This document shows, one piece after another, positions 1 through 8,634 of a DNA stretch of 64,000 nt. The notes beneath the pieces were generated by a model. That model ran no database searches, had not been told where the DNA came from, and worked only from the letters and a program-made list of their open reading frames with translations. The stretch's first letter is position 1; each line of letters opens with the position of its first letter. Source of the DNA: JBMNGO01 sp050949885 (GTDB lineage: Bacteria; Bacillota; Syntrophomonadia; Syntrophomonadales; Syntrophomonadaceae). The translations under genes and the position numbers were made by a program. The stretch lies in NCBI GenBank assembly GCA_050949885.1, contig JBMNGO010000002.1, positions 1 to 64,000 on the forward strand. Direction: 5' to 3'.

Positions 1-360
1 TTTATTATCACTTGTCGGTCATACTCCTCCGTGGCTGGAGAAGAGAAAATAGGATCTCCCGAGTTACTGCATCATAACCATGTCAAACGTGCCAAGGCCT
101 CCGACCCCGGGGAAGTCCTGTTGCCTAGCCTTACCGACTTCCAGGATGTTGCATTCTGCTCAGACAATAGCATCTGCCTTCCCATTTTCGGTATTTCGGG
201 GCTCAACACCTTCAGCTACTGCTTTCGGCCCGTTTGCTTGTTTGTCTACGCTTAAAGACAGCGGTTACCCTCTGCCCTCCAAGACTAACTACCGGCGGTT
301 GGCTAACCTTACCGGACGGGATTCCCACCCGTTATATGATGCAGCCTGGCTCGGCCGCAC
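1..360 (-). mobile_element. Group II intron, 5' part (continues past window edge)
   Basis: On the minus strand the tail-protein coding sequence stops making sense at a GTGCG (positions 360-356), the classical 5' boundary of bacterial group II introns. Downstream come stretches typical of intron domain I: an AACGGGTGGGAATCCCGT hairpin, CCGGTAAGG, a purine-rich stretch, then AACTCGGGAGATCC near the window edge. No coding sequence is convincing in these 360 bases; plus-strand ORFs through here are accidental. The intron-encoded reverse transcriptase, domains V and VI and the 3' exon would lie beyond base 1. The call rests on sequence appearance and the clean loss of homology, not on a folded model. 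Confidence 0.68.
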
Positions 361-1087
361 TGCCTGCCACCGCCGACCCGTCAGAATCCTTCACCACAAA
401 GAAATTGCTGTCGGTTACCAAGCTTGCCAGAATGGCTTCACTGAAGGTCCAGTTGACAGCAGAGCCAACCGCCACATTGGTAGCGTTGTTAGCCGGGACG
501 ACGGTCACCGTCGGAGGAGTGGTGTCAGCCGTTCCTTCAACAGAATTAAACCAGTTGGCTCCGATACTGGCGACATAGTCGGGATGATCCTCATCAGCGA
601 TGCGCTGCCACAGATCATCATAGGCGCGTTTAACAAAAGTGCCCTTGAGCTTGGGGGTCTGGAATTTCGGCTTATCCTCGCCAGTCGCGTATTCCTGATC
701 CGGCAGGGCAAACATGCCTTTGGTCAGCCAGATATAGCGGTACTGGCCGTTGCTTTTCTTGGACATGAAGCCCAAAGCCACATAAGGGGCAGCATCAGTT
801 GCCTTCTTCAGCATGACTCCGCCGACTATGCTGTGGCCCAGCAAAGCGGCCTGATCTGTTAGACTTATGTCTTTCGCCTCAAACTCCACATCAATCTCAC
901 CCAGGGCAGTGGCGGTCTCATCGGGACCATCATCAGCATAGAGCACTTCGGTATTTGATTTGGGGGAGATTTTGGCATTGATCGCCCCCGCGATTTTCAC
1001 CGGAGCAAGATAGGAAACCCCGGTTGCATCATCTTTGGTCAGGACAGCATAATACAGATTTTTTAAGCCCACTTGTACTCCCGCCAT
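332..1087 (-). CDS. Phage major tail protein, interrupted by group II intron
   Basis: Main tail-tube subunit of a long-tailed siphovirus. The first ~185 residues look like the phi13-type major tail family (VGLKNLYYAVLTKD start, LGFMSKKSNGQYRYIWL, KPKFQTPKLKGTF). From about residue 187 (TTPPTVTVVPANNATNVAV) an Ig-like surface domain begins, as often appended to tail-tube proteins. The domain is cut short: after AVAG the frame enters the intron at base 360 and ends at 332, so the last nine residues are intron-encoded. The true protein resumes in the 3' exon outside the window. It is the last of the head-tail connector genes visible here; tape measure and tail-tip genes should follow to the left. 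Confidence 0.8.
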   Translation of the reverse strand: MAGVQVGLKNLYYAVLTKDDATGVSYLAPVKIAGAINAKISPKSNTEVLYADDGPDETATALGEIDVEFEAKDISLTDQAALLGHSIVGGVMLKKATDAAPYVALGFMSKKSNGQYRYIWLTKGMFALPDQEYATGEDKPKFQTPKLKGTFVKRAYDDLWQRIADEDHPDYVASIGANWFNSVEGTADTTPPTVTVVPANNATNVAVGSAVNWTFSEAILASLVTDSNFFVVKDSDGSAVAGSAAEPGCII

Positions 1088-1099
1088 TTTTCAACCTCC

Positions 1100-1459
1100 T
1101 TAAATTTCCCGCTCAGTCACATACCTGAGCGCTTTGTGAAATATTCCGGTATCGTCTTCATAAAGATCGGCGCTGCCGGTTCTTTTAAAACCTAAAGATT
1201 TCATGGTTTTGTCCACCTCGGCGGCAATAGGGGAGGTGCTGGCTGCTTTTACCCACACATCCACCTGCAGGTGTACCTCCGCCACAAAGGCAGTGCCGTC
1301 GGCCCAGGCGGAATCGAAATTGGTTAACTCAAACAAAGTAATGTATTTATCTAAGCCCTCCGGCGCTTTCAGCTGGTAGATATGAGGCCCGCCCAATAAA
1401 GCCAGCAGATCGGTGTTTTCCTCCAAAGCCGCCAGGACTTCCGGTTTGACATTGATCAT
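1100..1459 (-). CDS. Phage tail completion protein, DUF3168-like
   Basis: A 119-residue protein in the slot between HK97 gp10 and the major tail protein. This is where siphophages encode the tail terminator/completion subunit that joins the tail tube to the head connector. The start MINVKPEVLAALEENTDLLALLGG, then a VTEREI-type strand ending, resembles the DUF3168 family. The start overlaps the stop of the gp10 gene by 4 bp (ATGA), indicating translational coupling. Assignment is by position plus family resemblance. Confidence 0.7.
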   Translation of the reverse strand: MINVKPEVLAALEENTDLLALLGGPHIYQLKAPEGLDKYITLFELTNFDSAWADGTAFVAEVHLQVDVWVKAASTSPIAAEVDKTMKSLGFKRTGSADLYEDDTGIFHKALRYVTEREI

Positions 1460-1839
1460 AGGTCAAGCCCCGCTTTCAGGGTCTGCCTGATGGTTTCCAG
1501 CACCTGTTTTTTGCTTTCGGCTTGAGCCGGACCCATAAAAGGGCGGGCGGTCATCTTGGAGGTGCCGTACTCCAGAAATTTGCCATAAAAAAAGGGAGCC
1601 TTTGGCCCCACCTCCACGTATTTGCCGTTTTCATCCTGCTTTGGTTCGGAAATCACGATATTATCTGCCAGATGCTCCTTGGCCTTTAGACTACGAGGCG
1701 CTCTCTGACTGGCATTATCCCTAACTATTTTGGCTCCGGCATAGAGGGCCTGGTTCTCTGCCGGAGCGGATCTTTGCCCCAGTTTCTTTAGCCTATCTAA
1801 AATCTCGTCCATGCCTTCCAGGGTCACATTACCCGCCAC
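1456..1839 (-). CDS. HK97 gp10-family head-tail joining protein
   Basis: A 127-residue protein of the HK97 gp10 family, which acts at the neck/tail junction during virion assembly. It has an N-terminal helix (LEGMDEILDRLKKLGQRS), a basic middle (IVRDNASQRAPRSL) and the FFYGKFLEYGTSKMTARPFMGPA motif, which is the family's hallmark (xxYGTxxxxARPFLxPA). It overlaps both neighbours by a few bases (start within the end of the adaptor gene, stop at the next ATG). Confidence 0.85.
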   Translation of the reverse strand: MAGNVTLEGMDEILDRLKKLGQRSAPAENQALYAGAKIVRDNASQRAPRSLKAKEHLADNIVISEPKQDENGKYVEVGPKAPFFYGKFLEYGTSKMTARPFMGPAQAESKKQVLETIRQTLKAGLDL

Positions 1840-2168
1840 CGGGGATCACCTCCTTGCACATCAGTTCTATTACGCGATGCCGTTCATCCTTATCGATTAC
1901 CGACAGAATATGAAACACCCGGGAGCCGTACAGCACCCGCATTGAGGGAGTTATCCCGGTTCGGTAGCGGATTTTAATCCGGGTAGTGATCTCCGACTGC
2001 ATGGCCCCCGCCTGGAAGTATTCCTTCCCCGATATGTCCGACACCGCTGCCCAGACTGTGGCTACTGTAATCCAGCTTTCCAGGGGGATGCCTTCTGATT
2101 TGGCTGATGGTCTTAGCCTGTAAGTCAATACGCTGCCGCATCTGACCTATTAAATCGCGCTTCTTCAC
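1829..2168 (-). pseudogene. Phage head-tail adaptor (head closure), frameshifted
   Basis: Two overlapping frames make one head-tail adaptor. The 5' frame, probably from GTG at 2168, gives KKRDLIGQMRQRIDLQAKTIS, the usual start of this family. The 3' frame gives EGIPLESWITVATVWAAVSDISGKEYFQA and runs to 1829. The two parts join only if one base is gained or lost near 2090-2110. Each frame alone carries nonsense where the other carries the family sequence. As written the gene cannot make a full adaptor, so it is either a decayed gene or a sequence error. It lies between gp6-like and gp10 genes, the expected place. Confidence 0.75.
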
Positions 2169-2170
2169 AG

Positions 2171-2455
2171 TTACCACCCTTCCCGGCGGTAGGCGAATAA
2201 GAGCCTGGTCATAAACTCAATTAATGCTTTCATGTCCGCCGCTTCCCGCAGTTCATAGAGATTGCCGATGGCATAGAGGAGGGCTTGTTTAACTGTTTCC
2301 GGTACTTCGGTAAATTCGCTCAAGGGAAAGCGCAGAATGTCCTGGCATAGCTCCTCGGCGGCACCTATGAGATCGGTGATGAGCGTATTGTCCTCATCAC
2401 CGTCTACTTTTAGATACAGTTTTACTTCCTCCAAAGACAGCACCAATACGCCCAC
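2171..2455 (-). CDS. gp6-like head-tail connector
   Basis: A 94-residue, largely helical protein of the phage gp6/head-tail connector family, a ring component that docks onto the portal. It shows the typical opening LSLEEVKLYLKVDGDEDNTLITDLIGAAEELCQD and the closing ALLYAIGNLYELRE followed by LLFAYRREGW. Its TAA stop overlaps the ribosome site of the next gene, so the two are probably translated in sequence. Confidence 0.8.
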   Translation of the reverse strand: MGVLVLSLEEVKLYLKVDGDEDNTLITDLIGAAEELCQDILRFPLSEFTEVPETVKQALLYAIGNLYELREAADMKALIEFMTRLLFAYRREGW

Positions 2456-2464
2456 CGCCTTTCA

Positions 2465-2794
2465 TTACTCGGCTGCCATAAGTCCCGCGGCTTTAAGCTT
2501 AGCGAGGAGGGCATTGAAGTCGGTCACCAGTTCGGCCACTTCGGTTGCAATACTGTCGGCCTGATTGGCAGCGATCTTGGCAGCTATAGCATCATTTAAA
2601 ACCTTGCCCTGTTTAGCCGACAGGGCGCTGGTAGCTGAGGTTGAGTCAAGGGCATCAACCACCGGGACGGATAAGATCCCTTCAATTGTTGCACCTTCCG
2701 CAATTGTCAGCTTGCCGCTGGCCGCAATCTCAAGCGATCCGCCAATAACGGTTATCTCGCCGCCTTGCTCAGTGTAGTTTTTTACATTGCTCAT
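2465..2794 (-). CDS. Head fibre-like phage protein
   Basis: A 109-residue protein just downstream of the major capsid gene. The N-terminal half is a beta-rich repeat-like stretch (EITVIGGSLEIAASGKLTIAEGATIEG), and the C-terminal half is predicted helical (ALSAKQGKVLNDAIAAKIAANQ). This layout resembles the head fibre protein (phi29 gp8.5-like) found beside capsid genes in many Firmicutes phages, where it decorates the capsid. The function is inferred from resemblance and position only. Confidence 0.6.
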   Translation of the reverse strand: MSNVKNYTEQGGEITVIGGSLEIAASGKLTIAEGATIEGILSVPVVDALDSTSATSALSAKQGKVLNDAIAAKIAANQADSIATEVAELVTDFNALLAKLKAAGLMAAE

Positions 2795-2803
2795 AACTCA
2801 CAC

Positions 2804-4003
2804 CTACGCTTTCATCTGCAGTACCTTGATGGCCTCAGGGAGAATCAGTTTACCGTCTACTCGCTGGGTGGCTTTGAATCCCACCTGCCCGGTAGCCGCG
2901 TAAAGTTCGTTTAACCTCTGAAAAGACCGGCCTTGCCTATCAGCCACCCAGTAGTAGGAAAAGTCACCGAAAGCGATAGTTTTAGCCCCTGCCGCAATTG
3001 CCGGTACATAGGCTGAAGTCTTGACCGGACGATTTAAAATCGTATCCGGTTGTCCGGCAGAAATGGAGGGCTGCCACAGGTACTGGCCGTTGCCGTCCTT
3101 TAATTTTCTGATGGCTTTGACAGTGGAATCGTTCATCACGAATACGGCGTTTTTGCGGTAAGGGGACTTAAGGCTGTAGAACAGATCCATGATCTCATCC
3201 ACCGTAATAGCCGTTGCCGAAGCAGCAGTTACACCCAGTTCCGCCCCGCCGGTGGCATTGAAAATCCCGGTCGGCTTACCGGTTCCGTCACCGATAAAGA
3301 AGGCTTCCTCTTCCTTGGCCCCGATTCTTCTGGCAAATTCCCGGGCGATATATGACTCCAGATTAAAGACGCTGTCGTTTAAGAGTTCCTCGGATACCTT
3401 GATCATGGTGGCCAGCTTGTAGGCTCCGATGGAAACCTGCCCGAAGGCATCGTCTGATTCCGGGATGGCGCCTTCTTCATCCACCCAGGAAGCGCTGCCC
3501 TTGGAGGCTACCACCGGAATTTTGCGGTCGCCGCTGGCGGTTTGGATGATTTTAGCCATGGTGCGGAAGATGTTTTCTTCTTGCAGGGCTTCGACCAGGG
3601 TGCGCTCGAACTCGTCCGGCACCAGGTAGCCCCCTTCGGAATCAGTTCCCACTTGCAGCGCGTTTAACACTTCGTAGCCAGCTGCCTTGCTGCGCATGGC
3701 GTTCCAGAAGGCTCGTTTGTACTCGTCGCTGGCCCGGCCGGTTTTATTCTCAGGGTTTGGCTGGCCGGGCTTGCCGGTAATGGGGGTATTGACGGGCCTG
3801 TTAAGTTCCGCATCCAGTGCTTGCTGGCGCTCCAGCCGGTCGATTTCTTTCCCAAGATTCACCACATCGGCTTCCATTTTTTCATAGGTGGCAACGTCCT
3901 CGGCGGAAAGGAGTCCGTCAGCGCCGCGCTTGCTGTCCAGAAAAGCTTTAGCGGCATCCCAGGCTTTGGCTCTTTTCTCACGCAGTTCTAAGATTTTGCT
4001 CAT
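2804..4003 (-). CDS. HK97-family major capsid protein
   Basis: About 399 residues. It opens with a helical scaffold/delta domain (MSKILELREKRAKAWDAAKAFLDSKRG through the LGKEIDRLERQQALD coiled coil), which HK97-type phages cut off with the prohead protease. The mature capsid domain follows from about residue 105 (ALQVGTDSEGGYLVPDEFERTLVEAL is the family signature), with GDGTGKPTGIF later and the ADRQGRSFQRL end region. The start at 4003 is preferred because GGGAGGA precedes it; an in-frame ATG five codons upstream lies within that ribosome site. Confidence 0.95.
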   Translation of the reverse strand: MSKILELREKRAKAWDAAKAFLDSKRGADGLLSAEDVATYEKMEADVVNLGKEIDRLERQQALDAELNRPVNTPITGKPGQPNPENKTGRASDEYKRAFWNAMRSKAAGYEVLNALQVGTDSEGGYLVPDEFERTLVEALQEENIFRTMAKIIQTASGDRKIPVVASKGSASWVDEEGAIPESDDAFGQVSIGAYKLATMIKVSEELLNDSVFNLESYIAREFARRIGAKEEEAFFIGDGTGKPTGIFNATGGAELGVTAASATAITVDEIMDLFYSLKSPYRKNAVFVMNDSTVKAIRKLKDGNGQYLWQPSISAGQPDTILNRPVKTSAYVPAIAAGAKTIAFGDFSYYWVADRQGRSFQRLNELYAATGQVGFKATQRVDGKLILPEAIKVLQMKA

Positions 4004-4019
4004 GGTTATTCCTCCCATT

Positions 4020-4727
4020 CTAATGTTTTAATAGGCTGAGCCGCTTTTCCAGGTAGCTAAGCGGGGTGCCGGTCGGCGGTTCAGGGGTATTAACCTGGGG
4101 CAGCGGAAACTTTTTTGCCAGCGCGTTGGTAACCGTCATTTTGTCAAAAAGATAAGCCGCACTGGGCGGCTCGCTTGGGTGCTCTTCGGTTGTGTATAAG
4201 ACTTTGTCGGCAAAGCCTAGTTCCACTGCTTTCCAGGCATTAAACCAGCTTTCGGCATCCATCATGTGCGATATTTTTGCTCTTGATAAACCGGTTTTCT
4301 GCTCGTAGGCATTGATGATGCTTTCTTTAACCTCGGACAGCATGGCAATACCGCTTTGCAGGTCGGATATTTCCCCAAATATGACGGTGGCGGGGTTATG
4401 GATCATCATCATGGCTACCGGGGACATGTGAACCTCGTCCGCCGCCATGGCGATTACTGAAGCCGCACTGGCGGCCAGCCCTTCGATTTTGACGGTGATA
4501 TGTCCCGGATATTCTTTCAGCATAGTGTAGATTTGACTGGCGGCAAATACATCGCCACCCGGGGAGTTGAGCATCACTACCACGTCCCCATCCTCAGCGT
4601 AGAGCTCGTTTTTAAACTGCTTGGGGGTAATATCGTCCTCGAACCAGCTGTCTTCAGCGATATACCCATCTAAAAAGAGGGTTCGCTCCTGCTCGTTTTT
4701 GAGCCAGTTCCAAAACTTTCTGCTCAT
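4020..4727 (-). CDS. ClpP-like prohead maturation protease
   Basis: A 235-residue serine protease of the ClpP/S14 fold that processes the capsid prohead. Visible motifs are the substrate-groove segment LNSPGGDVFAASQIYTML, the nucleophile region GLAASAASVIAMAADEV and the histidine region MMMIHNPATVIFG. The longer C-terminal part (from about residue 175) is phage-specific. Its ATG overlaps the portal stop by 4 bp, so portal, protease and capsid form one translational unit. Confidence 0.93.
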   Translation of the reverse strand: MSRKFWNWLKNEQERTLFLDGYIAEDSWFEDDITPKQFKNELYAEDGDVVVMLNSPGGDVFAASQIYTMLKEYPGHITVKIEGLAASAASVIAMAADEVHMSPVAMMMIHNPATVIFGEISDLQSGIAMLSEVKESIINAYEQKTGLSRAKISHMMDAESWFNAWKAVELGFADKVLYTTEEHPSEPPSAAYLFDKMTVTNALAKKFPLPQVNTPEPPTGTPLSYLEKRLSLLKH

Positions 4728-5947
4728 TGGCTGACCTCCTTTCTGTTGGTATTGGCATACGCGCCCACATCTTCAAGCTTCAGCATGTTGCCGTTCATGG
4801 CATAAATATCGCCATGCTCGATGGTGTTCATGTTTTCTAAAGTCCGTACATCATTGGGGCTTAAGAAGCCGTTTTGAATACCGATGGCGTAGCCTTGCAT
4901 CCTCGATGCGTAGTCGCCCCGCAATAGCCCGTCCACCACAAAACCCACGAAATACCGGCCTTTTTCGGATGGGCTGAGCAGAGCTTTATTCATTCCTTGC
5001 TCAAGCCTTACCAGCCAGGGCCGGATGGTATGGACTACAAAACTGATGGACTGATGCTCGATGTTGCTGAAAGTGGCTTTGTCCAAGTTGGCCACCAGAT
5101 GGGGCGGCACCCGAAAGATCCGGCAAATCTCCTCGGTCTGAAACTTCCTGGTTTCAAGAAACTGCGCCTGCTCCGGCGGAATTCCTATGGGCTGGAACTT
5201 CATGCCTTCTTCCAGCACCGCTACCCGATGGGCATTGCCGCTGCCCTGGTAGACCGCGTTCCAGCTTTCCCGGATTCGGGCTGGGTCTTTTACAACACCT
5301 GGATGCTCTAAAACCCCGCCTGGACTGGCTCCATTGGCAAAGAATTTACCCCCGTATTCTTCAGTGGCTATGGCCATACCGATGGCGTTCTTGGCCATAG
5401 CGATGGGGGAGTAGCCCACCAGTCCGTCAAAACCGAGACCGGGAATATGCAGGATATCTTCCGGCCTTAAGATTACATAGCCGCTGTCCCTTCGGTACTC
5501 ATAATAAAGCTGCCCATCAGTTGTCCGATCCACCGTCATCCGGTCGGGCAAAAGGGGATAGAGGGCCAGCACCTTGCCTCGCCCGTCCCGGATAATCTGG
5601 GCGTAGGCATTGCCCCATAATAAAAGATGGCTCATCAGTGTTTCCCGAAACACAAATGAAGTCATCTCCGGATTAGGCTCATCATGGAGCAGATAATATA
5701 GCTGGTGATTTATGGCTTTCTCCTTGCCATTGTCCGTGGATCGGTAAACGTTCAATGGCAGACTGGCTATGGTTTCCGCCAGGATTCGGACGCAGGCGTA
5801 TACCGCGGTGGTCTGCATGGCCGTTCTTTCATTGACGGTTTTGCCGCTGGCGGTGCCGCCGAAAAAGAAGCTGTATGTGCTTTCATACAAGGTGTTTTTG
5901 GGGCTGGCCCTTGACCGCATAAACCTTGATATTAACGGAATTTTCAT
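4724..5947 (-). CDS. HK97-family phage portal protein
   Basis: About 407 residues; forms the dodecameric ring at the capsid vertex through which DNA is packaged. Family features are TAVYACVRILAETIASLPLNVY, LLHDEPNPEMTSFVFRETLM, LWGNAYAQIIRDGRGKV, and the helical C-terminal segment with ILHIPGLGFDGLVGYSPIAMA and FRVPPHLVANL. The start at 5947 is chosen because GGGAGGA stands 7 bases upstream; another in-frame ATG at 5971 has no clear ribosome site. A toxin-antitoxin pair lies between it and the terminase. Confidence 0.94.
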   Translation of the reverse strand: MKIPLISRFMRSRASPKNTLYESTYSFFFGGTASGKTVNERTAMQTTAVYACVRILAETIASLPLNVYRSTDNGKEKAINHQLYYLLHDEPNPEMTSFVFRETLMSHLLLWGNAYAQIIRDGRGKVLALYPLLPDRMTVDRTTDGQLYYEYRRDSGYVILRPEDILHIPGLGFDGLVGYSPIAMAKNAIGMAIATEEYGGKFFANGASPGGVLEHPGVVKDPARIRESWNAVYQGSGNAHRVAVLEEGMKFQPIGIPPEQAQFLETRKFQTEEICRIFRVPPHLVANLDKATFSNIEHQSISFVVHTIRPWLVRLEQGMNKALLSPSEKGRYFVGFVVDGLLRGDYASRMQGYAIGIQNGFLSPNDVRTLENMNTIEHGDIYAMNGNMLKLEDVGAYANTNRKEVSQ

Positions 5948-6044
5948 TTCATTCCTCCCGCAAAATGGCATGAAAAAAGCACCTCTAACGAAGTGCTGAT
6001 GAAAACACAGGCTTTTGTTTTTAACTTTTGAATTCTGTTTCTTG

Positions 6045-6356
6045 CTATTTGATCAGCTTTGTCAAATCCATCCTTGCATAAATTACCCGATGGATTTCAA
6101 CAACTTTCTTCTGCTCCCGAATAGTATAGAAAACCGCATAGTTTTTTACTGGCAACATTCGATACTCTACCTCCAAAGCCCTCAACGGACGGTAAATCTT
6201 ATGAGCGTATGGAAACTCACTTAATAGGGAAATCGAATGATCAAACGCATCCAATAAATCCATCGCGGCCTTTGGCGCATTCAACTGGTCGGATATATAC
6301 AAAATAATGTCTGTTATATCCTGTTTGGCTATCGGAAGGTAAACAATCTCATACAT
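6045..6356 (-). CDS. RelE/ParE-family toxin
   Basis: About 103 residues, type II toxin of the RelE/ParE superfamily. The start MYEIVYLPIAKQDITDIILYI, the central YAHKIYRPLRALEVEYRMLPVKNY core and AVFYTIREQKKVVEIHRVIYARMD strands match this family (ParE-like, since the second half is strand-rich with an R-x-Y-x-M-x-V core). Its start lies 8 bp inside the end of the preceding antitoxin gene. The pair is inserted between large terminase and portal, an unusual place. Confidence 0.82.
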   Translation of the reverse strand: MYEIVYLPIAKQDITDIILYISDQLNAPKAAMDLLDAFDHSISLLSEFPYAHKIYRPLRALEVEYRMLPVKNYAVFYTIREQKKVVEIHRVIYARMDLTKLIK

Positions 6357-6636
6357 TATCGCCGTCCGCCTTTTGCTGCATGGCCTGCCGTATGCTGTCA
6401 AACACTTCCTTATGGGAAAATCGTTGATTGGTTTGTTTTGCTTGCAGCTCCGCCTCTTTCAGCTTGAAATATATCTCACTCTCGAATTGAAGCTTTTCAT
6501 AGGCTTGAAAACTCATAACAACCATATCTCCATACCCATTTTTGGTTAAAAAAACAGGCTCAGAAGTTTCATGAACAATCCTTGAAATATCTGCGAATTT
6601 ATTCCTCAAGTCGGATACCGGTCTAATCTGCGGCAT
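6349..6636 (-). CDS. Phd/YefM-family antitoxin
   Basis: About 95 residues, antitoxin and likely autorepressor partner of the downstream ParE/RelE-like toxin. The Phd/YefM DNA-binding half is plain (PQIRPVSDLRNKFADISRIV, SEPVFLTKNGYGDMVVMSFQAYEKL). The C-terminal tail (ELQAKQTNQRFSHKEVFDSIRQAM) is the part expected to wrap the toxin. GGGAGG stands about 10 bases before the chosen ATG. Overlap with the toxin gene is 8 bp. Confidence 0.85.
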   Translation of the reverse strand: MPQIRPVSDLRNKFADISRIVHETSEPVFLTKNGYGDMVVMSFQAYEKLQFESEIYFKLKEAELQAKQTNQRFSHKEVFDSIRQAMQQKADGDNV

Positions 6637-6701
6637 AACATAACACCTCCCTGATAGGTTTATCATAATATTATCATAATTATGCTAAACTTTCAAGGTT
6701 C

Positions 6702-8388
6702 CTAGATTATTAAGATTCCCCGCTCATCATAGACAGAAGCACCCGCAACCCCTTGATTTCTAAGCGCCCTGTCCAGCGCCATAATCAGCGCCACCGCACC
6801 GTCAATCCGCTCAGTGCTTTTCTCCTTGTCCGGCTTTATATTGCCAGCCGGGTCAGTACGGATAAAGATATTATCCATCATCCAGCGCAGAACCGGATGG
6901 CCGCCATGGGCGATCATTTCTTCCAGGGTCAGTTTCATCAGTTCCTTGGTAGGGGGGGACATATCCTTGAAACCCTGGCCAAATGGTACCACTGTAAAGC
7001 CAAGCCCTTCCAAGTTTTGCGTCATCTGAACCGCGCCCCAGCGGTCGAAAGCAATTTCCCTGATGTTGTATTTGGCGCCAAGCTCCTCGATGAAGGCTTC
7101 GATAAAGCCATAATGTACCACGTTGCCCTCAGTTGTTTGCAGATATCCTTGCTGTTTCCAGATATCATAAGGAACATGATCCCGTCGCACCCGCAGGTCA
7201 AGGTTATCCTCCGGTATCCAGAAGAAAGGAAGTATGCAATATTTATCGCCATAATCCTCGGGGTCCCCGCAAAACGAAGTTTTGTGGGGCGAGAGCGGCG
7301 GAAACACCAGCACAAAAGCTGTGATGTCGGTAGTGCTGGACAGGTCAAGCCCGCCGTAACAGGTTCTCCCGCGCAAACTTTCCGCATCGACGGGGATAGC
7401 ACATCTGTCCCACTTCTCCATCGGCATCCAGCGCACACTTTGTTTCACCCATTGGTTAAGCCGAAGCTGCCTAAACAGGTTTTCTTCGGCCGGGTTATGT
7501 TTGGCGTTCTCACAGGCAACGCGCAGCTTCTCAATATTCACCGTAATCCCTAAGCTTGGGTTGGCCTTTTTCCACACCTTTTCGCTGGTCCAGTCCTCAT
7601 CCTCCGCCGCGCCATATATTACGGGATAAAAGGTAGGATCCACCTTTCTGCCTTGAAGGATATCCTCCGCCTTCTGATGCACCTCCCAGCAGATCGAATT
7701 ACGATCGGTTCCCGCTGTGGTGATCAGGAAGAACAGAGGCTGCTTCCTGGCGTCACCGGAGCCATGGAGCATGACATCGTAAAGGTTTCTGTTGGGCTGG
7801 GCATGAAGCTCATCAAAGACCACCCCATGCACGTTAAGCCCATGCTTGGTGTAGGCTTCCGCGGAAAGCACCTGATAGAAGCTCCCCAGCGGCTTATATA
7901 CCAGCCGCTTTTGGGAAAGCACCGGCTTGATCCTGCTTTTTAACGCCGGGCACTGCTCCACCATATCCACCGCCACATCAAATACGATGGAGGCCTGCTG
8001 CCTGTCTGAAGCGCATCCATACACTTCGCCGCCATGCTCAAAGTCTCCGCAGGTCAGAAGTAGGGCAACCGCCGCGGCAAGCTCCGATTTGCCTTGTTTC
8101 TTCGGGATTTCGACATAGGCCGGTGTTAAACTGCCGGCAGCTGTTGGGCTTTAAGATGCCAAACACGTCGCGGATAATCTGCTCCTGCCAGTCTATAAGG
8201 TCAAAGGGCAAACCGTACCATTCACCCTTGGTATGCTTCAAGCAATTGATAAAGGCGACGGCGTTATCAGCGGTATGCTTATCATACTTTGAGCCATTGG
8301 CCATAAATCTTGTGGGTTTGTATTTCTTCAACCTGCGCAGCTTGGCCGCCTCCTTTTGTAAAATTGGACAGTAAAAAAGGAACCTCAT
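6702..8388 (-). pseudogene. Phage large terminase (TerL), frameshifted before Walker A
   Basis: ATPase-nuclease that pumps and cuts phage DNA. The N-terminal part (8388 to about 8120: YKPTRFMANGSKYDKHTADNAV, LPFDLIDWQEQIIRDVFGI, QFNT) is in one frame. The rest (about 8122 to 6702) continues in another, reading AYVEIPKKQGKSELAAAVAL across the Walker A region (PKKQGKS). Walker B is VVFDELHAQ, and the RNase H-like nuclease domain starts at GGLDLSSTTDIT. One extra base in the GGCCGG at about 8117-8124 separates the frames. Without ribosomal frameshifting the ATPase is dead. The true start is unclear; a TTG at KKYKPTRF is possible. Confidence 0.88.
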
Positions 8389-8436
8389 CGCCGAAGTCCC
8401 TTCATAAATGCCAACGGATTCTGTTGTCTTACTGAT

Positions 8437-8634
8437 TTAGTCGCTTTCCCCGGTCAGAATAAATTTTGCGTATTCCTTACGATGTTCCTCGAGAAAAACG
8501 GCCAACTCATAGTAGCCTTTGCGGTACGCTTCACGCTGGACGTGTTTTACATCAAACATATTGGTTACCCCACTGTCCCGAATGGTTAATATCTGCTCGA
8601 TGATTTTATCATTCATAAGCGGTTCTTGGCTCAC
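8437..8634 (-). CDS. DUF5049-like small phage protein
   Basis: A 65-residue protein matching the pattern of small DUF5049 phage proteins: NDKIIEQILTIRDSGVTNMFDVKHVQREAYRKGYYELAVFLEEHRKEYAKFI. The function is not known. It overlaps the stop of the cyclotransferase gene by 4 bp with a GTG start at 8634; an ATG at 8616 is an alternative. The tight coupling suggests it works with, or at least is made together with, the cyclotransferase. Confidence 0.7.
   Translation of the reverse strand: MSQEPLMNDKIIEQILTIRDSGVTNMFDVKHVQREAYRKGYYELAVFLEEHRKEYAKFILTGESD

Noticed and set aside
80..862. Long plus-strand frame (260 codons) over the left edge
   Set aside because: It runs antisense through the major tail gene and the intron, has no ribosome site and no recognisable domain.
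6753..7553. Plus-strand 266-codon frame
   Set aside because: Antisense shadow of the large terminase gene, low-complexity composition typical of a mirrored coding frame.
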